From the NCBI GenBank assembly GCA_022264855.1, contig JABYQU010000001.1:1-64000 (forward strand): a DNA stretch of 64,000 nucleotides, in the 5' to 3' direction. This stretch comes from Lenzites betulinus (Eukaryota > Basidiomycota > Agaricomycetes > Polyporales > Polyporaceae). Position numbers and translations under genes: made by a program. Positions 31,240 through 44,035 of the stretch are shown in pieces (position 1 is the stretch's first letter; each line of letters begins with the position of its first letter). The notes beneath the pieces were generated by a model that searched no databases, was not told the origin of the DNA, and was given only the letters and a program-made list of their open reading frames with translations.

Positions 31240-34200
31240 TCATTTCTTCCTTGCCTTCGCCGAGGTCGTCTTGCCCGCCGTCTTCGCCTTCGTCTGCCGC
31301 TTCGGCCCACGCGCCGCCGCCGGGATGGGCCCGTCCACGAACTCGACCTCATCATCCTCCGCGATGCTGCTCATCGCCTTGCGTTTATGCGTCGAGCCCG
31401 ACGCGGACGTCCCGCCCTCGAGCGCGTCCACGTCGATCACCTCCCCCACGGTCGACACCGACAGCCGGCTGTGCGCATGCGCAGATGCGGCGGACCGCAC
31501 CGAGGACGCGGGCGACGGCCGGCGCGAGGACGCGCGCGCATCCAGTCCGCTCGCACCCGCGCCTGGAGTCCCGTGGGTGTTGAACGCCGGGAGGGGCGGG
31601 GCCCCGCTGCCGTCGTGCTGCTCTGCGCGGGCGCGCGCCGAGGTGGCGGGCACGGCGTCGAGCGCGATGCGCGTTTCGCGCCAGTCGCGCGCGAACGCGC
31701 CCTCCGCGTACACGTCGTCCTGCAGCGTGTGCAGCGTCTCCTCCATCAGGCCGCTGGGGGAGGCGGTGTGCGCGGGGATGACGCGGTCGCCGGTGAGGCG
31801 CGCCTCGAAGAGCTCGAGCGACAGCGCGGCGGTGTTCTTCACCGCCGGGCGGCCGGACTTGTCGTGCGCGTCGGCGGCTGGGGGGCGCGCGTCTGCGCCG
31901 GGGACGTCGCCGAGGTACTCTGTCCACTCCCAGGGGCGGTTCTGCACGGGCCCGGAGGGGACGAGTGTCCCGGCGGCGTCGCGCGTTGCGTAGACGAGGT
32001 CCTGGACTGCGGGCGTGAGGGCGACGTATGGGAGCATGGTGCGGAGGCGGTCTTTGTATTCGGGCGGCATGTCGTTTGGGAGGTCGGAGAGGTTGAATTC
32101 GGGGTAGTACCGGAAGGGGTCGAAGGGCGCTGTCGCCTTGATGTCGGTGGGTATCTCTGGGATATATGTGTAAGATCATGTAAGGCTTCAGAACCTTCTT
32201 TGAAGAGCTCACCATCTAAAGTATAACATAGGGTATCCATGATTAGTGGGAATCCGAGCATATTGAGGCCTTCGCCTGCTCCGTGGATCTATAGAGCATC
32301 AGGTCACATCGTTTCCGCACAGGCGGCTGAACACATACCAAAGCAAGTCTGGCAAGGTTAGCACATAGCTCCTCCGCAAGGTCCTTCATCTGCTGGGACC
32401 ACGTCACGGGGAACCCGAGATAGAACTGCAGTACACGGGCGACGAAGATGACCGCTTGAGAGCTCCGCGCGAGGTCCTCGCTCCACGGCTCCTGCGCCAG
32501 CGCCGCCATGATCTCCGTCACATCGGCAAACTTCGTACACAGCGGCGCGAACATGCTCTCCAATACCGCCGCATCGAGCTGCAGCTGAGACGTGTCGCGC
32601 CTGAACGGCGCGACGATGTTCGCCAGCAAGCGGAGGATCTCGCCGGCGCACGAGACGAGCCGCAGCATAGACTGGACTCTGTTCGGGCCGTCTGTCTCGC
32701 GGAAGATGTCGACGATGCGACGCAGGCCGGCATTGACGAACTACAGTATGCTATCAGTACCGCCGTCGGACTTAATGCTTTTCACAAAAGCAGTGACCTA
32801 CCTTCCCTGCTACCGTCTCGCTGACGCCCGTGATCATCTCGGCGACGAAGTCGGCTTCCTCCGGGCTCTTGCAGTGGAAGAACACCGCGTTCGTGAGCTT
32901 GTCCAGGCTCGCACAGGCCGCGAGGCGCGTCGACTCCCGGGCCATCCCCTCGCCGAGCTGCTTGATCGTCAGCCTGATCTCGATCGAGGTCGCCGCGAGC
33001 TTCCAGGGACTGAGGAGGGACGAGGCGGAGCTCCATTCCGCGGCGTTGACAGGTCCATCTGTGGGCGCGATGAGTTCCGTGCTCGGCGTGGCAGCCCGGC
33101 GCACGTACCTTGACCGGGATCGTTGAGCATGAGACGCAGCGCGCTGACGAGCGGCTCGTGCAGCTCGTCGGGCACGCTCTCGAGCAGCTTCTCGAACGCG
33201 AGCCGCACCGCGTCCAGGTCGCGGTAGATGCCCTGCCTGAACACGCTCACCCTGCAGATCGTGCGCCGCAGGTTCATCGACGCGTGGCGGAGCGCCTCGG
33301 GCAGGTACCGGTTCTGCTCGATGAGGACGAGCGCGGGGAAGTGCGCGACAAGGTTCGAGAAATGCGGCTCCCGGAAGACGTCGCGCCGGCGCGTCTGCAG
33401 GCCCTGCGCCTCGAACACATCCACGGGCGGGAGCCCCGTCCCGCACTCGTCGCGCAGGAGGAGGTGCTCGAAGAGGATGTTGCACCACGCCAAGAGCGTC
33501 TCGAGCGCCTGCGCCTGCTCCTCCGAGGTCACGCCCGCGCCGGTCTGCCACACCTGGTAGATGAGGCTCTCGAGCATCGTCGTCGTCGTGAGCGCGCCGT
33601 AGCAGATGAGGTAGAGCAGCACCACGGTCACGATGTCCCACGCGTCCGGGGAGAGCGCCGCGACCTCGTTCCGCCCCGAGCCGAGCAGCCACGCGCGGAT
33701 CTGCTCGTCGAAGCCGCGCGGCAGGTGCTGGTCGACGTGCAGGAGGAAGGTCGCGTACCGCAGTGCGCACGCCCGCCGGCCTGGCACGTCTTCGATCATC
33801 ACGGGGATTTGGCGCAGGCTCGCGATCGTGTTGTCCCAGACCTTCCACGCCCAGTCTGGGGAAGTCATGTACTTGTACCAGAGGCTGTTCGCGAGCAGTG
33901 ACGGCGCGTCCGGATTAGGGTCGGTTGCGAGGAGTAGGATCTCAGGGAGCACCGGAGGCACCTGGTCGGGGTTCTCGTTGCTCGGGAAGAGAGCCTGCCG
34001 GAAGAGGGTCAGCGTTTGGGCGGACATCGTGGTGCGGGGCTCTTACGTGAGAAAACGCAGAGATGTCCGAGAGCATCTGCTCTCGAGAGGCTGCGTCGAG
34101 ATAGCGGTCATTGTCCACCTCGGCGAGAAGCTTCAGCAATATACGATTCTGCAGGCCACGACCACGCCATGTCTGATGCACAGTCCAGAGGGCGGACGTA

Positions 34201-37091
34201 ACGTCTTGCATACGGTCCATACATGCCCATACTTCGATATGCTGCCGGATGGTTTCTATGACCGCCGTAAGGAGGGCACTGTTGTTTGCATACTCTAACG
34301 TGCACAGCGACATCTGCGCGATGGTCAGATAGACGCGGTATAAAGTAGCGGAGCACATACGTCAAGAATAGAGCCATAGGATCTCACTCGAGCCATGATA
34401 ACTGTGCCCAAGATGAACACGCGCAAGATGACGCTATCCGCGCCGAACGCTTGGCTTCACCAGAGTCAGCACCCTTCAAACGAGTCTAAGAGACTATACC
34501 GACCTAGCGAGAAATTTCTTGTATATGGGGAGGAACCACTGCTTGATAGTCTTGAGCTGTTCAAATCGAGGTGCAGAGAGCAAATTACTACACGACTTCC
34601 AGAACGTCGTCGTCAGTGCCTCTTCGCTGCCAGGTTCACCTAAAGACCGATGAGATCGCTTTCACAAAAGTCCGTACGGTTGACTGTTAACAACTCACCG
34701 CCGAAGACCTCAGGGACAAGCGTACGGAACTCCTTCCTAATTTCGCGCTCGTTCGTATCTTCCGGAGTCTCGCGCACTCGGAAGCCATACAGGATGACCT
34801 TCCGCTGGCTTATCACAGCCGCCTCGGAATTGTGCAATGGTATCCATCGCAAGAACTGCCGATGTCGAGAGCCTTCCTCCTGTGCAGCATAAATGTCAGC
34901 GTCGGACCCATCCAATGTAGATAGTTCAGCAGTACCTGGTTAAACGAGAGGCCGGTCTCTCCTCGCGCAATGAGACGCTGCATATACTGCCCGTACGAAA
35001 ACAGCCCTTGTTTGGTGAGCTGCGCGAAGAGCAGAGCCACCGCGGGTAGGTTTCCCGGTTCGCCCGCGACATCCGAGCTGTCCAGCCAGTCGAACAAGAG
35101 GTCCTGTATCTGCCCGTCCGGAGACGGCGCGTCGCGCCGGATCGCGCGCTCCTCCGCCCTGTCCCGCCAGATCTGGAGGAGGCACGCGGCAGCGTACGGC
35201 CGGTGGTCGCCGTACTGCAGCGGGGTGACGCTCCATGTGAGGAGAAAGTCGAGCTTTCGTGAGAACGACGGCGAGATCTCCGAGCTGTCGTCGAACAGTG
35301 CCACGCTCGCCATGTCGGTCTTCCCCGAGATGGAGTTGAGGAGCTGTGGGAGCGTAGTGAGCAACAGCGCATCGTGTCATGGTGTGGTATCACCGCACCT
35401 TGACATCTGATAGAGCAGATGATAGGGACCCGAGAACGCGCGGAGGCAGGTGTTGAAAGAGCATTGCCTCATTTCGTCTCTGTACGTCTGACAGGGTGTC
35501 CACCACGGTCTGATGAAGGACCTGTATGGCTTGCTGGGAGCTCTCTGAGCCATCTGTTACGAAATTGTCCATCAGGATATCCTCCAACGTCGCGCCATAT
35601 TGAATGTGGATTCGTGGGCAGATGCAGGCATCCGGCAAAGCAAGGAAACACCTCTGACAGAGCGCACGTCAAGGAAGATGAGCACGGAGTCGGAGTCGGT
35701 TTACATACCGAGATCAAATTTCTCAAGATATTATCGGTGTTCGGCAGGAACTCCTTCGCGGGGGTGCCTTCGATCTAAACCGAGTTAGAGATCCCCCTTT
35801 TAGACAGGGTAAACTTCAATTTACCTCGACCACCTTGCCCAAGCTAGCTTCAATGAAAGGACGTGTGAGCGCGCGGCTAACGAGCATGCCCTCGAGATAC
35901 TCGTCGGCCAGTCGTACGACAAATCCCGCTTGCGCCAGGTTGCATGTGCTCATCTGCTGCACGAGCCACGCCAGGAACGTTCGGTTGTCCACCAGACCCT
36001 CTGCGTAGAACGTCCGCAACAAGCTCAAGCTTCCCGACAGAACGCCGGTAGCAGAGCAGCGCGCAGGCACGCCGGCGACAAAGTTAGCACCCCCGTGCGA
36101 GCGGCACATGTCGGGGTTACGTACCAGTAGCTAAAGCGCGAGATCCATTTGTGGCGCGTGTCGCTGTCGGAGAGCACACCTTTGAAGGTTTGTTTGATGC
36201 TGGCGAGGAGCCGCGGGGCGCTGGGGAGCGCGATGTCTGCAAGCTGCTTTTTCATGTAGCTCGTCATCACGTTCGCCCACTCGACGCTGTACTGCGTCGG
36301 ATTGTATGACGGCTTGTTGCGCAGTCCTGCCTACAGAGGCATCAGCACCACTGTGGAGCCAAGACCAAACGGTGTTACACACAGACTCGTTCGCGCCGAA
36401 TACTCGGAGGAACCATACGGCGCGTGGGATGGCCACGTTGTTCGTGTGCAGGAGGTCGAGGAGATCATGCCCCTTCGCGCCGTGAGGCACGTTCTTGCCC
36501 AGCTTGGAAAGAGGAATGTCCGGGTTGGCAAGATCGGCAAACCAGGCCAGACGCTTTGCATCGTTCAAAGTCACGCGCGAGGGAAGTCGAAATGACGATG
36601 ACCTGGCGCGCGGACGTCAAGGACGGTACACCGGGAGATGGAGCCATAGTGTACATACGGGATGGCCGGGACGGTCTCAGCTCTGCGCGCGAATATCTGG
36701 TTCATGACATCCTCGAGCGCGCTCAGGGCGTCATCATGCATGAGGCGCTTCCGGATCTCATGCTGCTGGCTGTAGTGCTCTGCCTGGAACGTTCGTCGTC
36801 AGACAAGCTGCAGGTCCCTGAAGATGCCGAAGCTCACTGGAATCTCGGGCGCGATGGTGAGGCCCTGTTTGACGTTCTTTTCGGACAACGACTCCTCGGC
36901 ATCTCCTGGTCGAGGAGGGTAAAATCCCATATACCCTGCGGAAGGACGAGACCGTCAGCGGCGAAAAAGCGGCAACTGCCCGCAGCAGACGACACCAACT
37001 CACCGACATTGCGTGAGACATGGGCCTTCGGGAGCCATTCGGGCGGGCGTAGCTCGTATACTGAGAGGGGCTCCTTCTCCCCCTTGGCCAT
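31240..37091 (-). CDS. MED12: Mediator complex subunit 12
   Basis: Med12 (Srb8) is the large scaffold of the CDK8 kinase module of Mediator in the nucleus; with cyclin C it activates CDK8 and regulates RNA polymerase II. ATG at 37091 starts a short exon ending KAHVSRNVG; a 68-nt intron joins it to YMGFYPPRPGDAEESLS. The Med12 N-terminal signatures are YELRPPEWLPKAH and, further on, DVMNQIFARRAETVPAIP. The conserved Med12 domain follows: LNDAKRLAWFADLANPDIPL, GAKGHDLLDLLHTNNVAIPR, NPTQYSVEWANVMTSYM, RTFYAEGLVDNRTFLAWL and RLADEYLEGMLVSRAL. A long helical middle (exons about 35.6-32.3 kb) ends in a C-terminal exon (32070-31240) with low-complexity tail and basic end TSAKARKK. At least ten introns are needed. 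I see no break in conserved parts. Confidence 0.9.
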
Positions 37092-39342
37092 CTGTCCGTT
37101 GTACTACGTGGACAAGATGTTGTATTCCGGTGCCGACTACCGGTCAGAGACCCGAAGCACTTGCGGTGCTAGACAGGCTAAAAATACGGTATCCGTCTCA
37201 GCTAACAGCTAGAGTCTGCTGTGTCATTTCAATGTCAGTTTCAGCGTCGGCCTGTATGGGGGTGAACATACTATATACACCTCCGGCGGAGGCCTAGGGA
37301 TGCCACCGGTCGGCGGATGACAGATGTAGCGGTGTTGTATTCCAGTTGAAATGTCGCGGAGAATGATCTGGTTAGTACACAACGGCTCTGGTACTTTAGA
37401 GTCCCTAGGAACGGTATTGTGTGATTTTTGCTCGCACTAGTGCGCTGCCTTAGTTCCGAGGAAAGTGTGGTGGCGGCATGGCGGTTACCGGGACACTGAT
37501 GGAATAGGCGCCCGCTAGTCGGGACGCTGACCTGGTCACGTGACTCTCGGCCTCTTAGCCTAATTGGGCAAGTGCTGTCGTTGTGCCCAGCCGAGTCGAC
37601 GTTCGTCAACTTGGCAGCGGCGCGGAACAAGGAAAGAGCAATTATGAATCTGGTGAGTGTCATATAGATAGGGCGATGTGATCCATAACTCGGGGAACGC
37701 AAGTGAAGCGTTGTGAGCTCTAGAAACAGCCTAAGGATCGCTCTGCTAGTGGCTAACTTCTTTGGTCCGTAGAATGATCAGAGTCAATCATTCATGGGGT
37801 AGTATTCAGAGCTCTTTGGGCTATTGGGCACCCTCCATAACTTGATAGCTCGCACCCATGCTGTATCGTCGTGCAACTCCTTGAGGCATGGTCATTAAGA
37901 AGCAGACACCACCCCATCGAACGCCGAAGAGGGCGCTTCAGCGCACGCTTGTGAGCGCTATACGACGTGCTTCCTCGCCATCCATCCGCCTTCCTCTTCT
38001 CCTTCGCGAAATCAAGAACGCTTCCTGCAGACACGCCACCTACCCATGACGCAGCTCACCCTCTTCTAGCGTCCATGCTTCGTACCACGATCCTCCTCGT
38101 CCAGGGCCCCCAAACGCCCCCGCCTCCGAGATGACCCCTTCGGCGGTGATCATGTTACATTTGAAGAGCCCCAAGCACGGGTCCTACCCCCCCTTGGCAA
38201 GAAGGTTTGAGGGATGTACCTGCGTGCTTGCGTAAGCCCGGAATGAAGAAGCCCATCCCGGCGCCCCTCCGGACCCTCCGCGATCCGGCCGCTGAGCTGC
38301 TGCGGGGCACAGAGTTCCGAGTGCAGATGTCCGCAGTCCGGTGCAGCGCGCGACACCGGACTGCAGCTGGCAGCGACGGAAGGTATAAGCTTCGCCATCC
38401 TCTCACGCGTTTCGTCAGTCGACTTGACAGGACTTGACTAGTTCACTCCGCGCCACCAGACGATTCCGTCCTGTGGCGGCGCATCCGTCCAGTTCAAGTC
38501 AGAACTCCGTGTCTACCTCAGCCGCCTGCTCAGGGTCGATCTTCCCGCTGAGCGGTGCGCTGGTGTGTTTAGCACTGGGCGCGCGGCGTCATACACACGA
38601 AAAATTAACGCAGCACAAGACACGCTCCCAGGTCGGCGCGCTGGGCTACATGGTGAGCATATGGCTCCCATCTGCTGGACACGCCGCGCTAAACTCGCCG
38701 GGCGGTCCGCGAGCGCCGTTGAGGCTTTAAGGATCTGCTCGAACCATCCCTCTCGTAATTGGGGTCAGCCGGCGCAGGAGCCTCCATCGTACTTAGGATT
38801 GAGTGTATTGAGGGTAGGTGGGAACGCGCGCGTTCTCGACCTGGCCGAGTCGCCGCCGGGAACTCGAAGCTTGCAAGCTGGAGGGCTGCCACCAGCGGGT
38901 TCCTTGCCCAGGCTGGGAAAGGAAGCCGAGTGCGCGCGGGGGGCGGTCATACGGCATGAAGACGTCTCTTCCGATGACACCGCGAGGTCGTCATCTTGCT
39001 CGCGAAAGCTAGGAGACGAGGTCACGGAGGAGCTGAGTGCATTCTTTATTTCCGTTCTTACGTCGTCCAGCTTTTCCGTGTAAGAAGCCTGACTATCTCG
39101 GCAGGACACGCGCTTGTTGCGCGCTAGATAGAGCTCGACCCCGCGACGCCACTCGGACATCGGCGGCATCCTACTGTGCGCTGCAGAACACACCCAGCAG
39201 AACTCAACTCTCCAGCAGTGCTGAGAACCACTGCACGCCTCCTTCGGACGTCGAACAGCCGAATCGATCGCCACTGCAGGAGCTAAGCGCGCTCCCTGGG
39301 CTCTCGCGCAATCCGACCACGAAGGCGAGCTAACCTCTATCA
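37092..39342. other. Med12 upstream region and intergenic; no gene supported
   Basis: More than 2 kb upstream of Med12. A minus-strand frame from an internal ATG near 39165 to 38765 has protein-like composition (SYTEKLDDVRTEIKNALS) but no start, splice or family support, so I leave it unassigned. Another short frame at 37792-38034 (minus) is unconvincing. Confidence 0.4.
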
Positions 39343-39733
39343 ATGACCGCACCAGTCAAGAACTACCAATCTTCTCTTCGCGCGTCATCCGCAAAGCTCC
39401 AAGAAAACGCCAAACTATACGTCCCGCCGGTCGCGCGCGCGCGCGCGTCGTTCCACGTGCACGCCACACCTCCCGACTATCCGACTATCCTCAGCGCTAT
39501 CCCCGCGGCGCACGTCAAGCTCTCAAGACTGGAACGCACCTCCTCGGAGGACTGTCACCGCGCGGCGGGGCTGCATCTGATCTTGCGCGGCTCGAGCTCG
39601 AGCTCGCGCTACTGTCTACTGTCTACAGCCTACAGGCCCCTATGCGCCTGATCCGCCGCCGCCGCCGCCGCCGCCTTCGAAGCGCCTCTTCCGTCCTCGA
39701 ATTCGAGTCTAGCCAGCCAGCTCCTGTAAGTAC
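39343..39733 (+). pseudogene. broken small gene, one-base frameshift
   Basis: ATG at 39343 opens NYQSSLRASSAKLQENAKL and ..DCHRAAGLHL, which reads like a real helical protein. One base is then missing near 39576: the next frame gives DLARLELELALLSTVYSLQ, an arginine run from (ccg)n, and LEFESSQPA, ending at a good donor (CCT|GTAAGTACG near 39728). I do not recognise the family and found no second exon. Either a recent pseudogene or a sequence error. Confidence 0.4.
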
Positions 39734-42040
39734 GTCCGGACGTCCCCGCGCCCGCGTCATCTGCATCAAAATATAAATGTATTCTTAACTATCGTACATC
39801 GCTGGCCGTGGGGCTGTCATTACGTGTAATATATCAAGCCATGACGAGCGTTGTGGTTCAATGTTAGCAGGATATCGATGCGAATATACCACTTCGTATC
39901 TGCGCGCGCAGCGTGCGGTCTAGTCACTACCTCGACGCGGACGGGCCCGGGTGCCTACCACTTCCAGGATCAGTACGGGCGGCGTCGTGCTACTACTATA
40001 GCTGCTCGCGCCACTCGGATATCCGGATGCTAGATCATGAACGCTGGATGTTAGATGTTGGATAGTACTGCGCGCGCGGGGGGCTTCGGACCCAAAGGAT
40101 CCGCGCTCGACGAGGCTCGGCATCGACATCTCCAAAGCCAGGATAGATCCGCGCGGCGTCCCCGACCGAGACGGCACACCGGACACTCTCCCGCATCTCG
40201 TCGATGCATCACCAACCCCGAGTCGCTCCTGTATAAGCAATGAGCACGACATTCGCAATAGCAATCGTACGCATTAACGACATTCGCAGGACATTCGCAG
40301 CAGTAGTCAGCCCGCGCGCGTATATATAGCGCCGCACGGAACGTCCTTACAGAGCACGTCGTAATCCTTATACATCCATCATCCATTATGCATACACACC
40401 GCGCCCGTCTTCGGAACCCAAACAGCGCGCTGTCGACGCCCGGATCGGCGCCGCGACATACATATCATCTAAATTGCGCCCCTCTCCCTCCAGGCTCCCG
40501 GCGCGGCACGCGAAGCGGGAAGGGCACAGGGCACCGGTACCCTCGTCCTCTTTACGGCGCCAGGCCCGAGAACGAGCATCGAGCTCGGGGCGAGTATACA
40601 ATGCACACTGAGCTTGAGCTTGCACACGCACGCACGCAGAGAGTTCCGCACAATCGAGGATCATCCGAGGAGGCTCCACCCCGCGAGCCCTCCCCAATGC
40701 CCATCCTGTATTCGATTCCGAATTCCAAACCGGGCGAGCGGCCGTACAAGGTTAAATAAAACAAGCGGCGGCGCGGCTGCGTACCGTACAGTAAACCAAC
40801 ACGAGCGCAGTACAGTGCAAATGCAAAATGCCGCGCGCGAAGACGAATTGGGTGAGGGCGAACGGAAGGGGGAACAGGCCCGCGTGGCGCAGCCCGTACG
40901 TACGACGAAGCATGTGCGCGCGCGCGAAGCCGGATGGGAGGGGGCGACGACGATCCCCCCGGGAAGGCGAGGGCGAGGGCGAGATGCGATCGCGGCACGG
41001 ACGCGCGTGGCGGCGAGGATCCTGCGCAGCGCCGGGACCCGGCGCGAGCCCCGCGGAGGGGGCCAGGCAGCGCGGCGGGGTGCCGAGGGCCGAGGGCCGA
41101 GGAAGGGCAGGGGAGGGAAGGGGAGGGCGGGCGCACGCATGTAAGCGGGCGCAGATTAGAATAAATGGGGGTATGGTAGAACGCGGGTAGTTGGCAAGCG
41201 CGGGACGACGGGCGGGCGGGCGGGAGTGCACGGCAAAGACAAGCCGGGGGCCCGCGGTAGATGGGAGGGGACGTGCGCGCGCGCGGAGAGCGAAGAAGAG
41301 CAGAAGGAGGAGGAATATAAGGCTAAGGGCAATCCGACCGATCCGACATGGAGAGCTGAACACGGCAAGTCCTGCGGGAGAGAGATGGAGATGGACAAAG
41401 ACGAGAGACGGGACCGGAGCAGGAGATAAAGATGCAAGTGGGATGGATAGCCGGCGGGGATGTTGGGGATGTATGGGGGGCGGTGGGAACGACCCCGAGC
41501 CTCTGCCACGCGAGATCGGCGCCGCGCGGGCTCAAGGGGAACTGGGCAAGCTTTTGATGGCAGGACGGGTAATAGCATGGCGACGTTGGTGATACAGATA
41601 AGAGACTACAGCGCGATGTGGGCAGGGTGGTGGAGAGCAGGTGGAATGCGATGTGTATGATGGGACGGCGAGGGCGATATCGTACAGTGGAAGCGACGTA
41701 GAGCCAACGGAGTGAATAGAAAATACACCCAGCGGACACAGGCAGGCATGCACAACGAGGAACGTTGTACTGTTGGCGTGCGAGCCCATAAGATGGAGCG
41801 GCTTCGGGAGTCGTCGACCAGGATAAATACATACAGAGGAGTGCCTTTGGCGGGCAGTGGCGCAACGTTGTGGAGTGGTGACCAGGATGTAGTGCATCGA
41901 CCAGAGGGAGACTGGGACGCGTCTGGCGGGCTCACGGTGTCGCTAAAAGAGTGGCGCATCTTAACTATGGGTTGCGTGCGCACATCTAGTCTTTACGCAG
42001 AGGGGGTTTAGGCGACATGGACCAATAAGCGTTGACCGCG
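39734..42040. other. GC-rich intergenic, no gene supported
   Basis: Very GC-rich and G-rich on the plus strand, particularly 40820-41230 and 41390-41480. Long open frames on both strands are composition artefacts (Arg/Pro/Ala-rich, no motifs, overlapping in all frames). Confidence 0.5.
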
Positions 42041-43739
42041 CTACCGCGTGTGGGGATGGAATCGCGGCTCCGGAAAGCCAGTCACGTCCTCGTTGCCTTG
42101 TTTCGGGACGACGCCGTCGATGCCCTGGTAGCCGTACTCCTTTCCGAATTCCTTCACCATTGCCATGCCCATGAGACACACCCAACCCAGGCCCTCACCG
42201 GTGATGGCCTGTGGCGGCCAGAATAGCTCGCAGTCGTCGTCCTGGAAGTCGGGCTCGTGCTCGTCCAGCGGCCCCAGGGTCGAGAACATCATTCGAGCGA
42301 GCGTCCGCGGGAAGTGCCGTGCCATCACCGGAAGATTCAGGTGCTGCTGCGCTGTCTGCATGTAGTGCGAAGCAAATACCAGCCCGTTGGATTGAGACTT
42401 CCTGTCGACGATGTACTGCGTGGTCACCGGGATGTGGAGGTGCGGTGGTAGCGCAGTCATCGTACGCTCTGGGGCGGTGGCGCCGTGATTCGCCTCGGGT
42501 TGGGGGGCGATCTCCATCGCAGGGTTGTGGCCAGGGGTCCCGTGGCCGCCGATAGGCGTAGAGTTGGAGCTGTTCGCCGAGTTGCTGCTAGCTGGGGAAG
42601 GGAGCATGTTGGGTGTCGACCCAGATGTTGTATTTTGCGATGCTGCTACAGCTCTCGCCTGGTTCTTCTCGGCCTTCCACTGGATGTGCAGACGGGTTAT
42701 CTTCGAATCGTTCTCCTTGTCGATGGCGCCTGCTTGGTACTTGAGCTTGCGCCCGTGGATGTATGAATCGACCATGAAACTGCAAGGAGATAAAGCCACA
42801 GCGCCCGGGGGAGCGGAGATAGACTTACAGCAGACCGATGAATGCTTTCTCACGCTCATCATGGCTCTCCGCAATCAGCTTCTTCCTGGTGGGGTGAAGA
42901 AAATCTGCGACCGTACGCCATGCGGCGCGGAAGCACAAATTATGGCTGAAGTCTTTGCACCACAGGCCGTAGACGAAGTGTAGGAGGGAGTCGATCAGCT
43001 CGAGCCGCGCCATGAGCAGACTATCTTTGGCGTAAGATGAGCTGGGATTAGGTGGGTTCCGCAGAGGCTTGTAATCCTTCGATGTCGAAGGATGCGCCGC
43101 AGCCACACGCGAGAGGGCGGAGAACCTCAGCATGCGGGCCTTGTTGAAGCACTTCTCGTAGACAGCGTCCCATTCAATGGTGGTGACGTTGTCGCCACGG
43201 CGTGGACGACGAACAGGCATGAAGGAGAAGGCCGGCGGGGCGCTGCTGGAACCAGCGTAGGACTCCTCCTTGACCTCACCATCCTCTGCGGCGTCGTGCC
43301 TGGACGACGACGACGCTGTGGCGGTGGTGGACGACAAGTGTGGTTGGGTGTTAGATCGTGGTCGAGATGAAGAGGGAGTGGGGGCGACACGAGCTTTCTT
43401 GGTGCGACCATGGTCGAGTTCAGAATCGTGGCGTCGCTTGTGGCCGGGGGCGGGAGAGGACTCGCGAGAGGCAGGTGGGGAGGGTGGGAGTTCCGGGGGA
43501 AGTGGAGCGCTGACAGGCCCGAGTATCTGCATCGCGTCAGATGTGCAGCAGGATATGCGTGAAGGAGATGGACATACTTGCAGACTCTTCAAGAGCTGCT
43601 CACGGGTGAGATGTTGTCTGGAAGGGGGATGGGGTGAGGACATGAGGCGGTGGGAGCGAGAGCGAGGGGCATACCGTCTGCGGGATCTATGGGAGGCGGA
43701 TGAGGAGGCAGAGGAGGCGGAGGGAGTAGCGCGATGCAT
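42041..43739 (-). CDS. hypothetical nuclear protein
   Basis: Not recognised by name; likely conserved because it has a clear exon chain. I start at ATG 43739 (MHRATPS), since the frame upstream runs through a duplicated GC-rich segment. Introns (GTATGCCCC..TTCCAG, GTATGTCC..GATGCAG and GTAAGTCT..TTGCAG) give HLTREQLLKSLQ joined to ILGPVSAPLPPELPP. A low-complexity part with nuclear-localisation-like GHKRRHDSE and RTKKARV follows. The folded core is WDAVYEKCFNKARMLRFSAL, ARLELIDSLLHFVYGLWCKD, FRAAWRTVADFLHP, EKAFIGLLFMVDSYIHGRKL, then an Asn/Ser-rich linker and ARHFPRTLARMMFSTLG. The helical core could be a protein-interaction domain. Its 5' end overlaps the start of the large duplication. Confidence 0.7.
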
Positions 43740-43867
43740 GGCGAGCGGCGCCGGCGGGGGAGGTGGTGGTAGGAGGACAAGAGGGTAGGGACGGCGTGAA
43801 GGTCGGCGGAGAGAACGGGTCAGGGCAGACCACACTGGGCCACCGGCCCTCCCGGCGCCTAGACGCT

Positions 43868-44035
43868 CGCCGTCCTGACCAATCCGAACTCTCGGGTCGT
43901 CGCCACCCTCCCTGCCCTCTCTTTTATTCTCCATTATCCCCCGCCTTTTGTCTCGCCCCGTCCCCCGTCCGTTGTCGCCGCACCGTCCAGCGACGCCGCG
44001 GACGGGGCGAGCGCAGGGCGGATGCGGCGCTGCAT
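43868..44035. other. extra ~168-bp block in copy A
   Basis: Present between cggcgcctagacg and gggcgcaccgg in copy A; absent at 54704-54710 in copy B. It is the region just upstream of the hypothetical nuclear gene, so it may hold part of that gene's promoter or 5' UTR. No repeats at its edges long enough to tell insertion from deletion. Confidence 0.6.

Noticed and set aside
31231..32226. 331-residue plus-strand open frame
   Set aside because: Antisense to the last Med12 exon; Arg/Gly/Ala-rich shadow of GC-rich codons with no motif.
33110..33901. 263-residue plus-strand open frame rich in Glu/Arg/Leu
   Set aside because: Antisense to a Med12 exon whose own frame is well supported.
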